A DNA stretch of 64,000 nt from an uncultured Clostridium sp. (GCA_900553015.1 USBY01000001.1:1-64000), one strand, 5' to 3'. Positions 53,100-62,822 are shown, counted from the stretch's first letter. Notes: generated by a model not told the origin, from the letters alone. Numbers and translations: made by a program.

Positions 53100-53113
53100 A
53101 CTTTACCTTCTTA

Positions 53114-53806
53114 TTATTGTTTTCTTGGATCTATTTTCTTAACAGCTTCATCAAATCTTCCATATGTTCCAGAAGCTTTTTCGATTGCTTCCATTGGATC
53201 CATTCCTTTTTTGATGTTATCCATCATTTTTCCCATATGAACATATTTATAACCAATTATTTGATCATCTTTATCTAATCCAAGTTCTACTATGTATCCT
53301 TCTGTTAATTGTAAATATCTTGGTCCTTTTAATGTGCTTGAATAAATTGTTCCAACTTGTGATGTATGTCCTTTTCCTAAATCTTCAAGTCCAGCTCCTA
53401 CTGGAAGTCCACCTTCTGAGAAAGCTGTTTGTGTTCTTCCATATACTATTTGTAAGAATAATTCTCTCATAGCTGTATTTATGGCATCACATACTAAGTC
53501 TGTATTTAATGCTTCTAATATTGTTTTTCCTGTTAAAATTTCTCCTGCCATAGCAGCTGAATGCGTCATTCCTGAACATCCAATTGTTTCGATTAAAGCT
53601 TCTTGAATTACACCATCTTTTACATTTAATGTTAATTTACAAGCTCCTTGTTGTGGTGCACACCATCCAATACCATGAGTTAAACCAGATATATCTTTTA
53701 TTTCTTTTGCTTTAACCCATTTACCTTCTTCTGGTATTGGTGCTGGTCCATGGTTTACTCCTTTTGCAACTGTGCACATTTCTTCTAATTCCTTTGAATA
53801 TATCAT
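53114..53806 (-). CDS. NifU-like Fe-S cluster assembly scaffold protein
   Basis: A 230-residue protein in the IscU/NifU fold. Cysteine-bearing motifs: GIGWCAPQQGACKLTL (near 43), ETIGCSGMTHSAAM (near 75) and TDLVCDAIN (near 104), corresponding to the scaffold's three cysteines. An extended C-terminus (about 130-230) is unlike plain IscU. This is the known partner of GGGtGRT proteins. ATG 53806 follows AAAGGAG; an in-frame GTG at 53824 overlaps the ribosome site. Confidence 0.87.
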   Translation of the reverse strand: MIYSKELEEMCTVAKGVNHGPAPIPEEGKWVKAKEIKDISGLTHGIGWCAPQQGACKLTLNVKDGVIQEALIETIGCSGMTHSAAMAGEILTGKTILEALNTDLVCDAINTAMRELFLQIVYGRTQTAFSEGGLPVGAGLEDLGKGHTSQVGTIYSSTLKGPRYLQLTEGYIVELGLDKDDQIIGYKYVHMGKMMDNIKKGMDPMEAIEKASGTYGRFDEAVKKIDPRKQ

Positions 53807-53830
53807 TTCTATTTCTCCTTTCACATTTTA

Positions 53831-54565
53831 TTAGTATCTTTTTTTGGTATTTATAATTTGATTTTTACTTTTTGGTTTACTTTCTACAATTATATATTTT
53901 TTGTCATGCGGCCAAAATTCGCTTTCCTTTTCTATTTCGTAAAGCTCTTCCATTCTTTCTTCTTTTCTGGATTTTGTTGGCGCATCTTTTTCGAAATTAA
54001 CTAAATTCTTATTAGGTGTTGCATATAAAGATTCTTCATATACATCTACCTTTCTATTAGAATTTTCTTCTTTATCTATATAATCTAAAACCATTTGTTT
54101 TTCTCTTTTACTATAAGAATTTAATCCTGTTTTTAAATATTTATATCTAAAAACTAAATGTCTATCATAATTACTATATGGGGAAGTAGCCAAGTTTTCA
54201 AAGCCATATTCTACTTTAAAAGTATAATCAGCTATCGAAATTACAATATTGGTCCATAAAGCTCCATTTATTGCTATATATTCTTTTCTTAACTTTTTTA
54301 TAATTCCATACAAATCGTCAGCCATCTTAAAGTATGAATTTTCTTCTAAGTTAAACTTATTTGGTACTTCATATACATTAACAGGCTCTCTTTTTAATAT
54401 TCCCTTTGGAATATAATAAAAGTACATTTCTCCAGTTTCTAAGCTATTTCTTCCATCTATTACTGATGCATATAAAAATATCTTATTCCATTTTTCTGGT
54501 ATCATGTCAAATAGACTATGTTGTATTTCTTTATATAGTTCTTTCATCCTGGCCGAAGTTGACAC
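53831..54565 (-). CDS. YezG-like (DUF600) immunity-type protein with C-terminal extension
   Basis: A 244-residue protein. Its first ~150 residues fit the YezG family: MKELYKEIQHSLFDMIPEKW, KIFLYASV, FYYIPKG, a WTNIVISI stretch, and SNYDRHLVFRYKYL near 150. YezG proteins neutralise LXG-type polymorphic toxins in Bacillus. No toxin gene is next to it. A charged C-terminal tail (about 170-244) is additional. GTG 54565 has GGGGGG seven bases before it; the ATG at 54580 has no site. Its place behind gpmI suggests a housekeeping use instead. Confidence 0.65.
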   Translation of the reverse strand: MSTSARMKELYKEIQHSLFDMIPEKWNKIFLYASVIDGRNSLETGEMYFYYIPKGILKREPVNVYEVPNKFNLEENSYFKMADDLYGIIKKLRKEYIAINGALWTNIVISIADYTFKVEYGFENLATSPYSNYDRHLVFRYKYLKTGLNSYSKREKQMVLDYIDKEENSNRKVDVYEESLYATPNKNLVNFEKDAPTKSRKEERMEELYEIEKESEFWPHDKKYIIVESKPKSKNQIINTKKRY

Positions 54566-54593
54566 TGTATTTCCCCCCATAAGTTTTCATATT

Positions 54594-56126
54594 TTATTCT
54601 TTTACAATTAAACTTTCTCCAGTCATTTCAGCTGGCTTTTCTAGTCCCATAATTTCTAACATTGTTGGTGCTAAATCTGCTAATTTTCCTTCTTTTAATT
54701 TTACATCTTTCATTCCAACTAAAATTAATGGAACTAAATTTGTTGTATGAGCAGTATGTGGTTCACCTGTTTTATAATCTATCATTTGTTCTGCATTACC
54801 ATGATCTGCAGTAATTATTAATACTCCATTTTGTGCTTCTACCGCATCAACTACTCTTTTTACACAAGTATCTATTGTTTCTATTGCTTTTATAGCAGCA
54901 TCTAGATTTCCTGTGTGTCCTACCATATCTGGATTTGCATAATTTAAAATGATTGTATCATATTTTTTAGAGTTTATCGCATCAACAACTTTGTCTGTAA
55001 CTTCTATTGCACTCATTTCTGGTTTCATATCATATGTTTCTACTTTTGGTGAAGGAACTAATATTCTATCTTCTCCTGGATATTGTTTTTCTTCTCCACC
55101 ATTAAAGAAAAATGTAACATGTGCATATTTTTCTGTTTCTGCAATTCTTAATTGATTTAAACCTTGTTTGCTTACATATTCTCCAAATGTATTTACTAAT
55201 CTTTCTGGTTTAAATGCAACTTTTACATTTGGCATTGTTTCATCATATTGTGTAAAGCAAACATAATCTAAATTCATTTTCTTTGTTTCAAATTCATTAA
55301 AATCTGGATCTACTAATGTTCTTGTTATTTCTCTTGCTCTATCTGGTCTAAAGTTAAAGAATATAACAGAATCATTATCTTCTATTGTTGCAACAGGTGT
55401 ATCTCCATTGCAAATAACTGTTGGTTCTATAAATTCATCAAAAACTTCTTTTTGATATGAACTTTCTACTGCAGCTATTGCACTTGTTGCTTTTATACCA
55501 TTTCCATTTACCATTGCATCATATGCTTTTTGAATTCTATTCCATCTTTTATCTCTATCCATAGCATAGAATCTACCAGAAATAGTAGCAATTTTTCCTA
55601 CACCTTTTTCTTTCATTTTTTCTTCTAATTGTGCAATATAACTTTCTCCAGATGTTGGAGCTGTATCCCTACCATCTGTAAAACAGTGTACATATACATT
55701 TTCGAAGTCTTTTCTTTTTGCTAATTCTAAAATTGCAAATAAATGACGAATATGGCTATGAACTCCTCCATCTGATACAAGTCCTAGTATATGCAATTTT
55801 GAATTGTTTTTCTTACAATTTTCTATTGCTTCTACTAGTTCTGGTATTGTGAAAAAGTCACCATCTTCTATTGATTTAGTAATTTTAGTTAATTCTTGAT
55901 AAACTATTCTACCAGCACCTATGTTTGTGTGACCTACTTCAGAATTTCCCATTTGTCCTTCTGGAAGTCCTACACTTAGTTCACTCGCATGAATATCTGT
56001 TGTTGGCCATATTTTCATTAGTCTATCTATATTAGGTGTATTTGCAAGTTCAACAGCATTTCCGTCTTTATTACTGTTTTCGCCAAATCCATCTAATATC
56101 ATTAGCATTGTTAGCTTATCTTTCAT
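54594..56126 (-). CDS. gpmI: 2,3-bisphosphoglycerate-independent phosphoglycerate mutase
   Basis: Interconverts 3- and 2-phosphoglycerate using two Mn2+. Alkaline-phosphatase fold: DGFGENSNKDGNAVEL near 12, SEVGHTNIGAGR (catalytic Ser) near 62, DGRDTAP near 150, and the metal site ITADHGNAEQM near 438. 510 residues, complete. Confidence 0.96.
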   Translation of the reverse strand: MKDKLTMLMILDGFGENSNKDGNAVELANTPNIDRLMKIWPTTDIHASELSVGLPEGQMGNSEVGHTNIGAGRIVYQELTKITKSIEDGDFFTIPELVEAIENCKKNNSKLHILGLVSDGGVHSHIRHLFAILELAKRKDFENVYVHCFTDGRDTAPTSGESYIAQLEEKMKEKGVGKIATISGRFYAMDRDKRWNRIQKAYDAMVNGNGIKATSAIAAVESSYQKEVFDEFIEPTVICNGDTPVATIEDNDSVIFFNFRPDRAREITRTLVDPDFNEFETKKMNLDYVCFTQYDETMPNVKVAFKPERLVNTFGEYVSKQGLNQLRIAETEKYAHVTFFFNGGEEKQYPGEDRILVPSPKVETYDMKPEMSAIEVTDKVVDAINSKKYDTIILNYANPDMVGHTGNLDAAIKAIETIDTCVKRVVDAVEAQNGVLIITADHGNAEQMIDYKTGEPHTAHTTNLVPLILVGMKDVKLKEGKLADLAPTMLEIMGLEKPAEMTGESLIVKE

Positions 56127-56141
56127 ACTTTGTTACCATCC

Positions 56142-56894
56142 TTACTTATCAAAATTTACTATTTTAGCGAATTCGTCAGCTTTTAGGCTTGCTCCACCAA
56201 CTAGTCCACCATCAATATCTGATGTTGTAAATAGTTCTTTTGCATTTCCTGACTTAACGCTTCCGCCATATTGTATTATAACCCTATCTGCTACTTCTTG
56301 TCCATAATTTTTTGCTATCTCTTTTCTAATTTCTTTTATAGAGTTGTTAGCATCTTCTGATGTTGCTGTTTTTCCTGTTCCTATAGCCCAAATTGGTTCA
56401 TATGCTATTATTGTTCCTTCTACTTGTTCTTTAGAAAGTCCTTCTAATGCTAATCTTGTTTGTGTTGTTATTACATTAGTTGTTTCTCCAGCTTCTTTTT
56501 GCTCTAAAGTTTCCCCAACACATACTATTGGTTTTAATCCATATTTATGTGCTGCTTTTACTTTTTTATTTACAGTTTCGTCTGTTTCTGCAAAATATTG
56601 TCTTCTTTCTGAATGTCCTATAATAACATATTCTACACCAATTGATTTAAGCATTGGTCCAGAAACTTCACCTGTATATGCTCCTTTTTCTTCAAAGTGC
56701 ATATTTTGTGCTCCTATTTTTATATTTGTATTTTGTGCAGTTAAAATAGCATAAAATAAATCTGTATATGGAACACATAAAATAACTTCGTTTTCTGTGT
56801 CTTTTACTAATTTTGCTAATTCGTCTACACATGATATTGCTTCATTTGGAAGCATATTCATTTTCCAGTTACCAGCAATTACTTTTCTACGCAT
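56142..56894 (-). CDS. tpiA: triose-phosphate isomerase
   Basis: Interconverts DHAP and G3P. GNWKMN (catalytic Lys), IIGHSERRQYF (catalytic His) near 93, AYEPIWAIGTGKTA (catalytic Glu) near 165, and GGSVK near 210. 250 residues with a GAGGAG site. Confidence 0.97.
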   Translation of the reverse strand: MRRKVIAGNWKMNMLPNEAISCVDELAKLVKDTENEVILCVPYTDLFYAILTAQNTNIKIGAQNMHFEEKGAYTGEVSGPMLKSIGVEYVIIGHSERRQYFAETDETVNKKVKAAHKYGLKPIVCVGETLEQKEAGETTNVITTQTRLALEGLSKEQVEGTIIAYEPIWAIGTGKTATSEDANNSIKEIRKEIAKNYGQEVADRVIIQYGGSVKSGNAKELFTTSDIDGGLVGGASLKADEFAKIVNFDK

Positions 56895-56924
56895 AAATTT
56901 TCTCTCCTCTCAATTAGATATAAT

Positions 56925-57458
56925 TCATTTATATGCTTTTAACAATTTTAATATATCTTGCATAATTTCTTTTTTAGCGAAAACATAATTTTCGTCTTTT
57001 TCATTTATTACACGTACTATTTCATTAAAAGATATATACTTTATTTCGCTTAATTCTTCTAATTGTATTATATAATCTTCTATCTTTTTATTAGTTTTAT
57101 AAAAATAATACTTCATAAAACTGTTATTTATTGCCTTACCACTTTTAACACTCTGCTTAAATATTCCTAAAGGTATTAAGTCCTCTTCTTTTATTTCTAT
57201 TCCAAGCTCTTCTTTTACTTCTCTTATTGCTGCTTTATCATATTCTTCTCCTAGTTCTACATGGCCTGTTGTCAAGCACCATTTATTAGGTGCTTGCTTT
57301 TTATTTGCAGACCTTTTTTGAATTAAAAACTCACCTTTTTCATTTTGGATAAAAACAGCTATCTCCCTGTGTAATAATCCTTTTTCATGAATTATATCTT
57401 TATTTTTTTGTATTCCTGTTAAATTATTATTTTCGTCTACTACATCTAATAATTCCAT
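56925..57458 (-). CDS. NUDIX hydrolase (IDI/YfcD-like)
   Basis: A 177-residue protein with the Nudix box GHVELGEEYDKAAIREVKEELGI (starting near 66) and an N-terminal extension like type-1 isopentenyl-diphosphate isomerase/YfcD proteins (MELLDVVDENNNLTG). The isomerase-specific CNxCCSHP motif is absent, so a nucleotide- or sugar-diphosphate substrate is likelier. Located between pgk and tpiA on the same strand; could be a house-cleaning enzyme. Confidence 0.85.
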   Translation of the reverse strand: MELLDVVDENNNLTGIQKNKDIIHEKGLLHREIAVFIQNEKGEFLIQKRSANKKQAPNKWCLTTGHVELGEEYDKAAIREVKEELGIEIKEEDLIPLGIFKQSVKSGKAINNSFMKYYFYKTNKKIEDYIIQLEELSEIKYISFNEIVRVINEKDENYVFAKKEIMQDILKLLKAYK

Positions 57459-57487
57459 AGATACTCCTCTATTCAGAAGATTTAGTT

Positions 57488-58672
57488 TTATTTATCCATT
57501 AAACATTCTATTCCTGGTAATTTCTTTCCTTCTATAAATTCTAGTGAAGCTCCTCCACCTGTAGAAATATGTGTCATTTTATCAGAAAGTCCAGCTTTCT
57601 TTATAGCTGCAGCTGAATCTCCACCACCGATTACTGTAACAGCATCGATTTCTGCTAAAGTATTAGCTATAGCATTTGTTCCCACAGCAAATTGATCAAA
57701 TTCAAATAAACCTACTGGTCCATTCCATAATACTGTTGCTGCATTTTTTAATTCGTCTGTGTACATTTTTATTGTTTCTGTACCAATATCGAATCCTTCC
57801 CATCCGTCTGGAATTTCTTTATAGCTTACTACTTTGCTTTCTGTATCTTCTTTAAATTCTTTTCCTACTTTTGTATCTACTGGAAGCATGAATTTAACAC
57901 CTTTTTCTTCTGCTTTCTTTAATAAGTTTTGTGCTAAATCTAATTTATCTTCTTCACAAATAGAATTTCCTACTGTATATCCCATTGATCTGAAGAATGT
58001 GTATGCCATTGCTCCACCAATCATTAATGTATCTACTTTTTCTAATAAACTGTCAATTACACCTATTTTATCAGAAACTTTCTTTCCTCCTAAAATAGCT
58101 ACAAATGGTCTTTTTGGATTGTTTATTGCATCTCCTAAGAATTTTAATTCTTTTTCGATTAAGAATCCGCTTACTGCTGGTAAATAATCAGCTATACCTG
58201 CTGTTGAGGCATGTGCTCTGTGAGCTGTACCAAATGCATCATTTACAAATACTTCTGCCATATCTGCAAATTTCTTAGCTAATTCTGGATCATTCTTTTC
58301 TTCACCTGGTTCAAATCTTACATTTTCTAGTAACATTACTTCACCTGGTTTTAATTCTTTAGCTAATTTTTGAGCATCGTCACCAACTACATCTTTTGCA
58401 AGTTTTACTTCTTGTCCTAATAATTTTGATAATTCTTTTGCAACTGGTGCTAAAGACATTTCTGGAACAACTTGTCCCTTTGGTCTTCCTAAATGAGAAC
58501 ATAAGATTACTGCACAATTTTGTTCTAATAAATATTTGATTGTTGGTAATGCTGCTACGATTCTTGTGTTATCTCTTATTGTTCCATCCTCTAATAATGG
58601 TACATTAAAATCACATCTTTCGATTACTTTTTTTCCTTTTAAGTCAATATCTCTAACTGTTTTTTTACTCAT
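57488..58672 (-). CDS. pgk: phosphoglycerate kinase
   Basis: Substrate-level phosphorylation of ADP by 1,3-bisphosphoglycerate. RCDFNVPL near 19, CSHLGRPKG near 57, VFVNDAFGTAHRAHAST near 145, GGKKVSDKIG near 194 and the C-terminal GGGDSAAAIKKAG near 350. 394 residues from ATG 58672 behind AAAGGAG; the longer frame to 58735 is not family-like. Confidence 0.97.
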   Translation of the reverse strand: MSKKTVRDIDLKGKKVIERCDFNVPLLEDGTIRDNTRIVAALPTIKYLLEQNCAVILCSHLGRPKGQVVPEMSLAPVAKELSKLLGQEVKLAKDVVGDDAQKLAKELKPGEVMLLENVRFEPGEEKNDPELAKKFADMAEVFVNDAFGTAHRAHASTAGIADYLPAVSGFLIEKELKFLGDAINNPKRPFVAILGGKKVSDKIGVIDSLLEKVDTLMIGGAMAYTFFRSMGYTVGNSICEEDKLDLAQNLLKKAEEKGVKFMLPVDTKVGKEFKEDTESKVVSYKEIPDGWEGFDIGTETIKMYTDELKNAATVLWNGPVGLFEFDQFAVGTNAIANTLAEIDAVTVIGGGDSAAAIKKAGLSDKMTHISTGGGASLEFIEGKKLPGIECLMDK

Positions 58673-58892
58673 AAAAAATTCACTCCTTTTATTTAATAAA
58701 ACTTTTATGACAAGCACATGCATATATCCCACCAAACGAAATCAGAGATTCCGATGGTGGATTAATTGTAAAGGTTGCATATATGTCCTTTTTAGGCACA
58801 TATGTAACCTTTACAATTACATTATCTTGCCCATAATATATTAGACTTTTAGAGGTTACTTTAAAAAGCAACCTCTAAAAAATCTTAATTAA
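58673..58892 (-). other. structured gapA-pgk intergenic region
   Basis: The 220-bp spacer holds three hairpins: TAGAGGTT/AACCTCTA (about 58849-58880); a very long inverted repeat ATTGTAAAGGTT.CATAT/ATATG.AACCTTTACAAT (about 58765-58820); and CCACCA/TGGTGG (about 58729-58760). None has a U-tract on the transcribed strand. Function unknown: RNA processing, stability or a regulator. Confidence 0.7.
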
Positions 58893-59906
58893 TTACATAT
58901 TGTCTTTTGTTGACATATAGCAAGCTAAATCTACTAATTTATGAGAATATCCCCATTCATTATCATACCATGCAACTAATTTTACAAATGTATCTGTTAA
59001 TTGGATACCAGCAGCTGCATCGAATATAGATGTATGTGGATCTCCTAAGAAATCTGAAGATACTACTGGTTCATCTGTATATTCTAGAATTCCTTTTAAT
59101 TCGTTTTCTGAAGCTTTTTTAACTGCAGCACATATTTCTTCATATGTTGCTGGTTTTTCTAAGTTACATGTTAAATCAACTACAGAAACATCTAATGTTG
59201 GAACTCTGAAAGACATACCTGTTAATTTTCCATTTAATGATGGTATAACTTTTCCAACTGCTTTTGCAGCACCTGTTGATGATGGAATAATATTTCCAGA
59301 AGCAGCACGTCCACCTCTCCAATCTTTTTTAGAAGCTCCATCAACTGTTTTTTGTGTTGCAGTTGTTGAATGTACTGTTGACATTAAACCATCTTTAATT
59401 CCAAAATTGTCATGAATTACTTTAGCAAGTGGTGCTAAACAGTTTGTTGTACAAGATGCGTTAGAAACAATGTTCATACTTGGATCATATGTTTCGTTGT
59501 TAACACCCATAACAAACATTGGAGCATCTTTTGAAGGTGCACTTATAACAACTTTTTTAGCTCCAGCATCTAAGTGTGCTTGTGCTTTTTCCATTGTTGT
59601 AAATACTCCTGAACATTCGAATACATATTCTACTCCTAATTCTCCCCATGGTACATTGTGAGGATCCATTTCATTATATACTTTTATTTCTTTTCCATTT
59701 ACTACTAAAACATTTTCTTTTGATTCAATTGTTCCATTAAATCTTCCATGCATTGTGTCATATTTTACCATATATGCCATGTAGTCTGCAGTTATAAAAG
59801 GATCGTTTATAGCAACGATATCTACTGCATCACCTTTCTCTAAAGCTGCTTGGAATGCTAATTTTCCAATTCTTCCAAATCCGTTAAAACCTACTTTAAT
59901 TGACAT
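58893..59906 (-). CDS. gapA: glyceraldehyde-3-phosphate dehydrogenase
   Basis: Oxidises G3P to 1,3-bisphosphoglycerate with NAD+. Rossmann motif GFNGFGRIG (6-14); catalytic Cys152 in SNASCTTNCLAPL; SSTGAAKAVGKVIP near 210. 337 residues; the start ATG at 59906 follows GGAGGAATTATA. First glycolytic gene of the cluster on the minus strand. Confidence 0.97.
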   Translation of the reverse strand: MSIKVGFNGFGRIGKLAFQAALEKGDAVDIVAINDPFITADYMAYMVKYDTMHGRFNGTIESKENVLVVNGKEIKVYNEMDPHNVPWGELGVEYVFECSGVFTTMEKAQAHLDAGAKKVVISAPSKDAPMFVMGVNNETYDPSMNIVSNASCTTNCLAPLAKVIHDNFGIKDGLMSTVHSTTATQKTVDGASKKDWRGGRAASGNIIPSSTGAAKAVGKVIPSLNGKLTGMSFRVPTLDVSVVDLTCNLEKPATYEEICAAVKKASENELKGILEYTDEPVVSSDFLGDPHTSIFDAAAGIQLTDTFVKLVAWYDNEWGYSHKLVDLACYMSTKDNM

Positions 59907-59983
59907 TATAATTCCTCCATTTCTTTTTTGCCTTATAGGCATGTAAAAATTTGACCTACTAATTGATCATAGTCATTCTATAA

Positions 59984-60013
59984 CAAAAAAGAATACTTTT
60001 CAAGTATTCTTTC
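59984..60013 (-). terminator. terminator of the dxs-ylmH transcript
   Basis: Minus strand stem AGAATACTT/AAGTATTCT with a 3-4 nt loop, then TTTTTTG. Confidence 0.85.
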
Positions 60014-60028
60014 TCAATTCTTTACATT

Positions 60029-60829
60029 TTATACATATTTTTCTATTTTCAATATATATCTACCCTTCTGAGTATTCCCTATAATTTCGCTAATTTTAAA
60101 TCTTCCTTTACCTCTAATTGATATTAAATCACCTTCATTTAGTAGCTTTGTCTGTTTTATTTCGTTTTTAAAATTTACAAATACTCGCTCTTGGTTTATC
60201 AGCTCTTTTGCTTGCATTCTAGAAGTTTTAGCAAGTTCAGCTATTATGTTGTCTAGTCTTAATGCAGAAACAATTATATTATATTCTTTTGTTTTTATTT
60301 CTACTTTTTCTAATTCGTTAATTGGTATCTCTTTTATGTCCGCTTTTCTTAACCTTGTCAACTCACTTAAATTAGTTAATAAATATTTAACAATCTCTGG
60401 CATTACTATTACATCTGCTCCACTTTCTTTAACTAAAATATCTCCAACTTTTTCTCGTACAACTCCTAATTTCATTATCATGCCTAAATAATTTTTATGC
60501 GTATATGCACCATATAATTCATTAGGTAAACTTATTCTTATTGCACATAACTTATTCATATATTTTTTATCTTCTATAATAAATTTAAACTTATCTGGAT
60601 AAAATACTATAATTTTTCTTTCTGCTTCTTCATATCCACCAAAGAAAATATAATTATTAAATTTCGCTTTATTTAAAATTTCTGTACATATTCTTATTTG
60701 ATATCCATCTAAGAAATCTGTATTAGTTATTTTGTTTTTTTGCTTTGCTTCTTCCATTTTATCCATCATTTTGGAAATAAGTATTTGTTCTTCTTTATTA
60801 TGTCCCTCTAATAATTCTTTTTTATTCAT
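60029..60829 (-). CDS. YlmH-family S4-domain RNA-binding protein
   Basis: A 266-residue protein. The N-terminal part has a YlmH-type alpha/beta domain (DFLDGYQIRICTEI, IFFGGYEEAERKI). The C-terminal S4 domain (about 190-250, LDNIIAELAKTSRMQAKELINQERVFVNFK) binds RNA. In Bacillus and Streptococcus it is tied to division (ylm cluster) and to ribosome rescue (RqcP/YlmH). It overlaps the dxs stop by 8 bp. Confidence 0.88.
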   Translation of the reverse strand: MNKKELLEGHNKEEQILISKMMDKMEEAKQKNKITNTDFLDGYQIRICTEILNKAKFNNYIFFGGYEEAERKIIVFYPDKFKFIIEDKKYMNKLCAIRISLPNELYGAYTHKNYLGMIMKLGVVREKVGDILVKESGADVIVMPEIVKYLLTNLSELTRLRKADIKEIPINELEKVEIKTKEYNIIVSALRLDNIIAELAKTSRMQAKELINQERVFVNFKNEIKQTKLLNEGDLISIRGKGRFKISEIIGNTQKGRYILKIEKYV

Positions 60830-62684
60830 AATTACTCCATTTTCTAATCATATCTAAAATACTTTCTACATCTAGTTTATAATCCTTTTCTATTTCATCT
60901 ACTGTACCTTGTTTTATAAATTCATCTGGATATCCCAGCATTTTTAATTCATTCGTTTTATGGTATTTCTTTAGAGTCTCTAATACAGTACTTCCTAATC
61001 CACCCTTTATAATATTGTCTTCAATTGTTATAACTTTCGAATTTCCTATCCATTTAATAATATTTTCTTCGTCAAAAGGTTTTAAAAATCTTGCATTTAT
61101 TACCTGAACCTCTACCCCTTCTTTTTTTAGGATGCTTGAAATTTCGTATGCCCTTTGAACCATCTTGCCTATCGCAATTATAGTATAATCATTTCCTTCT
61201 GATAATTTTTCAGCTTTACCTAGTTCAATTTTTTCTTCTTTATCTATCTTTGTACTTTCTTCTCCACCACGTGGATATCTTATATAAATTGGTCCATTAT
61301 AATCTATAGCAAACTCTAACATATCTTCTAATTCTTTAAAGTTTTTTGGTGCCATAATAACCAAATTTGGAACTATATAAAAAAATGATAAATCTAAAAT
61401 TCCTTGATGTGTCTCGCCATCTGCACCTACAATTCCAGCTCTATCTGAACACAAAACTACATGTAAATTTTGCATACACACATCATGTATAACTTGATCA
61501 TATCCACGTTGATAAAACGATGCATATATTGGAACAACTGGAATAATTCCATTTGTTGCCATACCTGCTGCCATACCTATTGCATGTCCTTCTGCTATTC
61601 CTACATCAAAAAATCTATCTTTAAATTTTTCTGCAAAATCTTTTAACCCTGTTCCGTCTTTCATAGATGCTGTTATAGCTACAATCTTTTTATTTTTTTC
61701 TGCCAAGCTTACTAATTTATCACCAAAAACTTTTGAGTAATCTTTTGACTTAGCTTTTTTAGATTTTCCAGTTTCTATTTCAAATGGACCTGTTGAATGG
61801 AATTTATCAGGATTTTTTTCGGCCGGTTCATATCCTTTTCCTTTTTTAGTAATAACATGAATTAATTTAGGGCCATCAATATTCTTAGCGATTTTTAAAA
61901 TATTTTCTAGTTTTTCTATATTATGTCCATCAACTGGTCCTAAATATGTATATCCCATATCTTCGAAAAACATATTAGATATAAAAATCTTTTTTATACT
62001 ATATTTTAAATCTTGTACTAGCTTTATTATTTTATTGCCAAGCCAAGGAATTTTTGAAACACCTTTTTTAATTATATTATTTGACCTTTTATAAAATCTT
62101 TTGCTTCTTATTTTACTTAAAAAATTAGATATTCCACCAACATTTTTAGAAATACTCATTTCATTATCATTTAAGATAATTATAAAATTGGTTTTGGAAC
62201 TTCCCCCATCATTTAAAGCTTCTAATGCCATTCCACCTGTTAAAGCACCATCTCCTATAACTGCAACAATTTGATAATTTTCTTTTTTTATATCTCTTGC
62301 TCTTGCCATTCCTATAGCCGCAGAAATAGATGTACTACTATGTCCAGTATTAAATGTATCATATTCTGACTCTTCCCTTTTTGGGAAACCAGCTATGCCA
62401 TTCCTTTTTCTTAAAGAATTCATTTTATCTTTTCTACCAGTAAGAATTTTATGAACATATGTCTGATGCCCTACATCCCAAACTATTTTATCTTTAGGTG
62501 CATTAAACACCGAATGTAGTGCTATTGTAAGTTCTACAACTCCTAAATTTGAGGCTAAATGTCCACCATTATTAGATACGACTTTTAGTATTTCTTTTCT
62601 TATTTCTGCTGATAACTTTTCTTTTTCTTTTATATTAAGTTTTTTTAAATCTCCTGGTAAGTTTATATTTTCGATTTCACTCAT
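60822..62684 (-). CDS. dxs: 1-deoxy-D-xylulose-5-phosphate synthase
   Basis: First enzyme of the MEP isoprenoid pathway, condensing pyruvate and G3P. GGHLASNLGVVELTIALH near 40, VGHQTYVHKIL near 72, the TPP motif GDGALTGG near 147, and the DRAGIVGADGETHQG region near 415. 620 residues. It draws on the triose phosphate made by the neighbouring glycolytic genes. Confidence 0.96.
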   Translation of the reverse strand: MSEIENINLPGDLKKLNIKEKEKLSAEIRKEILKVVSNNGGHLASNLGVVELTIALHSVFNAPKDKIVWDVGHQTYVHKILTGRKDKMNSLRKRNGIAGFPKREESEYDTFNTGHSSTSISAAIGMARARDIKKENYQIVAVIGDGALTGGMALEALNDGGSSKTNFIIILNDNEMSISKNVGGISNFLSKIRSKRFYKRSNNIIKKGVSKIPWLGNKIIKLVQDLKYSIKKIFISNMFFEDMGYTYLGPVDGHNIEKLENILKIAKNIDGPKLIHVITKKGKGYEPAEKNPDKFHSTGPFEIETGKSKKAKSKDYSKVFGDKLVSLAEKNKKIVAITASMKDGTGLKDFAEKFKDRFFDVGIAEGHAIGMAAGMATNGIIPVVPIYASFYQRGYDQVIHDVCMQNLHVVLCSDRAGIVGADGETHQGILDLSFFYIVPNLVIMAPKNFKELEDMLEFAIDYNGPIYIRYPRGGEESTKIDKEEKIELGKAEKLSEGNDYTIIAIGKMVQRAYEISSILKKEGVEVQVINARFLKPFDEENIIKWIGNSKVITIEDNIIKGGLGSTVLETLKKYHKTNELKMLGYPDEFIKQGTVDEIEKDYKLDVESILDMIRKWSNYE

Positions 62685-62771
62685 AATTTTCTCCTAGTTT
62701 CTATTATTTTGCAGTATCAATATAGTATCATATTTTTCTACAAATTTCCATATAATTAGCCTCTGATTTTC

Positions 62772-62800
62772 TTTACAAATGTTTTTCCTTCTTATATAAT
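62772..62800 (+). promoter_or_regulatory. sigma-A promoter for tsaE-tsaB
   Basis: -35 TTTACA (62772-62777), 17-bp spacer, -10 TATAAT (62795-62800), just before the AGGAG of tsaE. Confidence 0.75.
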
Positions 62801-62822
62801 TAAGAAGCAAAGGAGAAAAAAT

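Noticed and set aside
53831..54580. ATG at 54580 as start of the YezG-like gene
   Set aside because: No ribosome site before it, while GGGGGG precedes a GTG at 54565 with good spacing.
58689..58871. 60-codon open frame in the gapA-pgk spacer, minus strand
   Set aside because: It needs a TTG start inside a hairpin, has no ribosome site, and its sequence simply reads through the inverted repeats.
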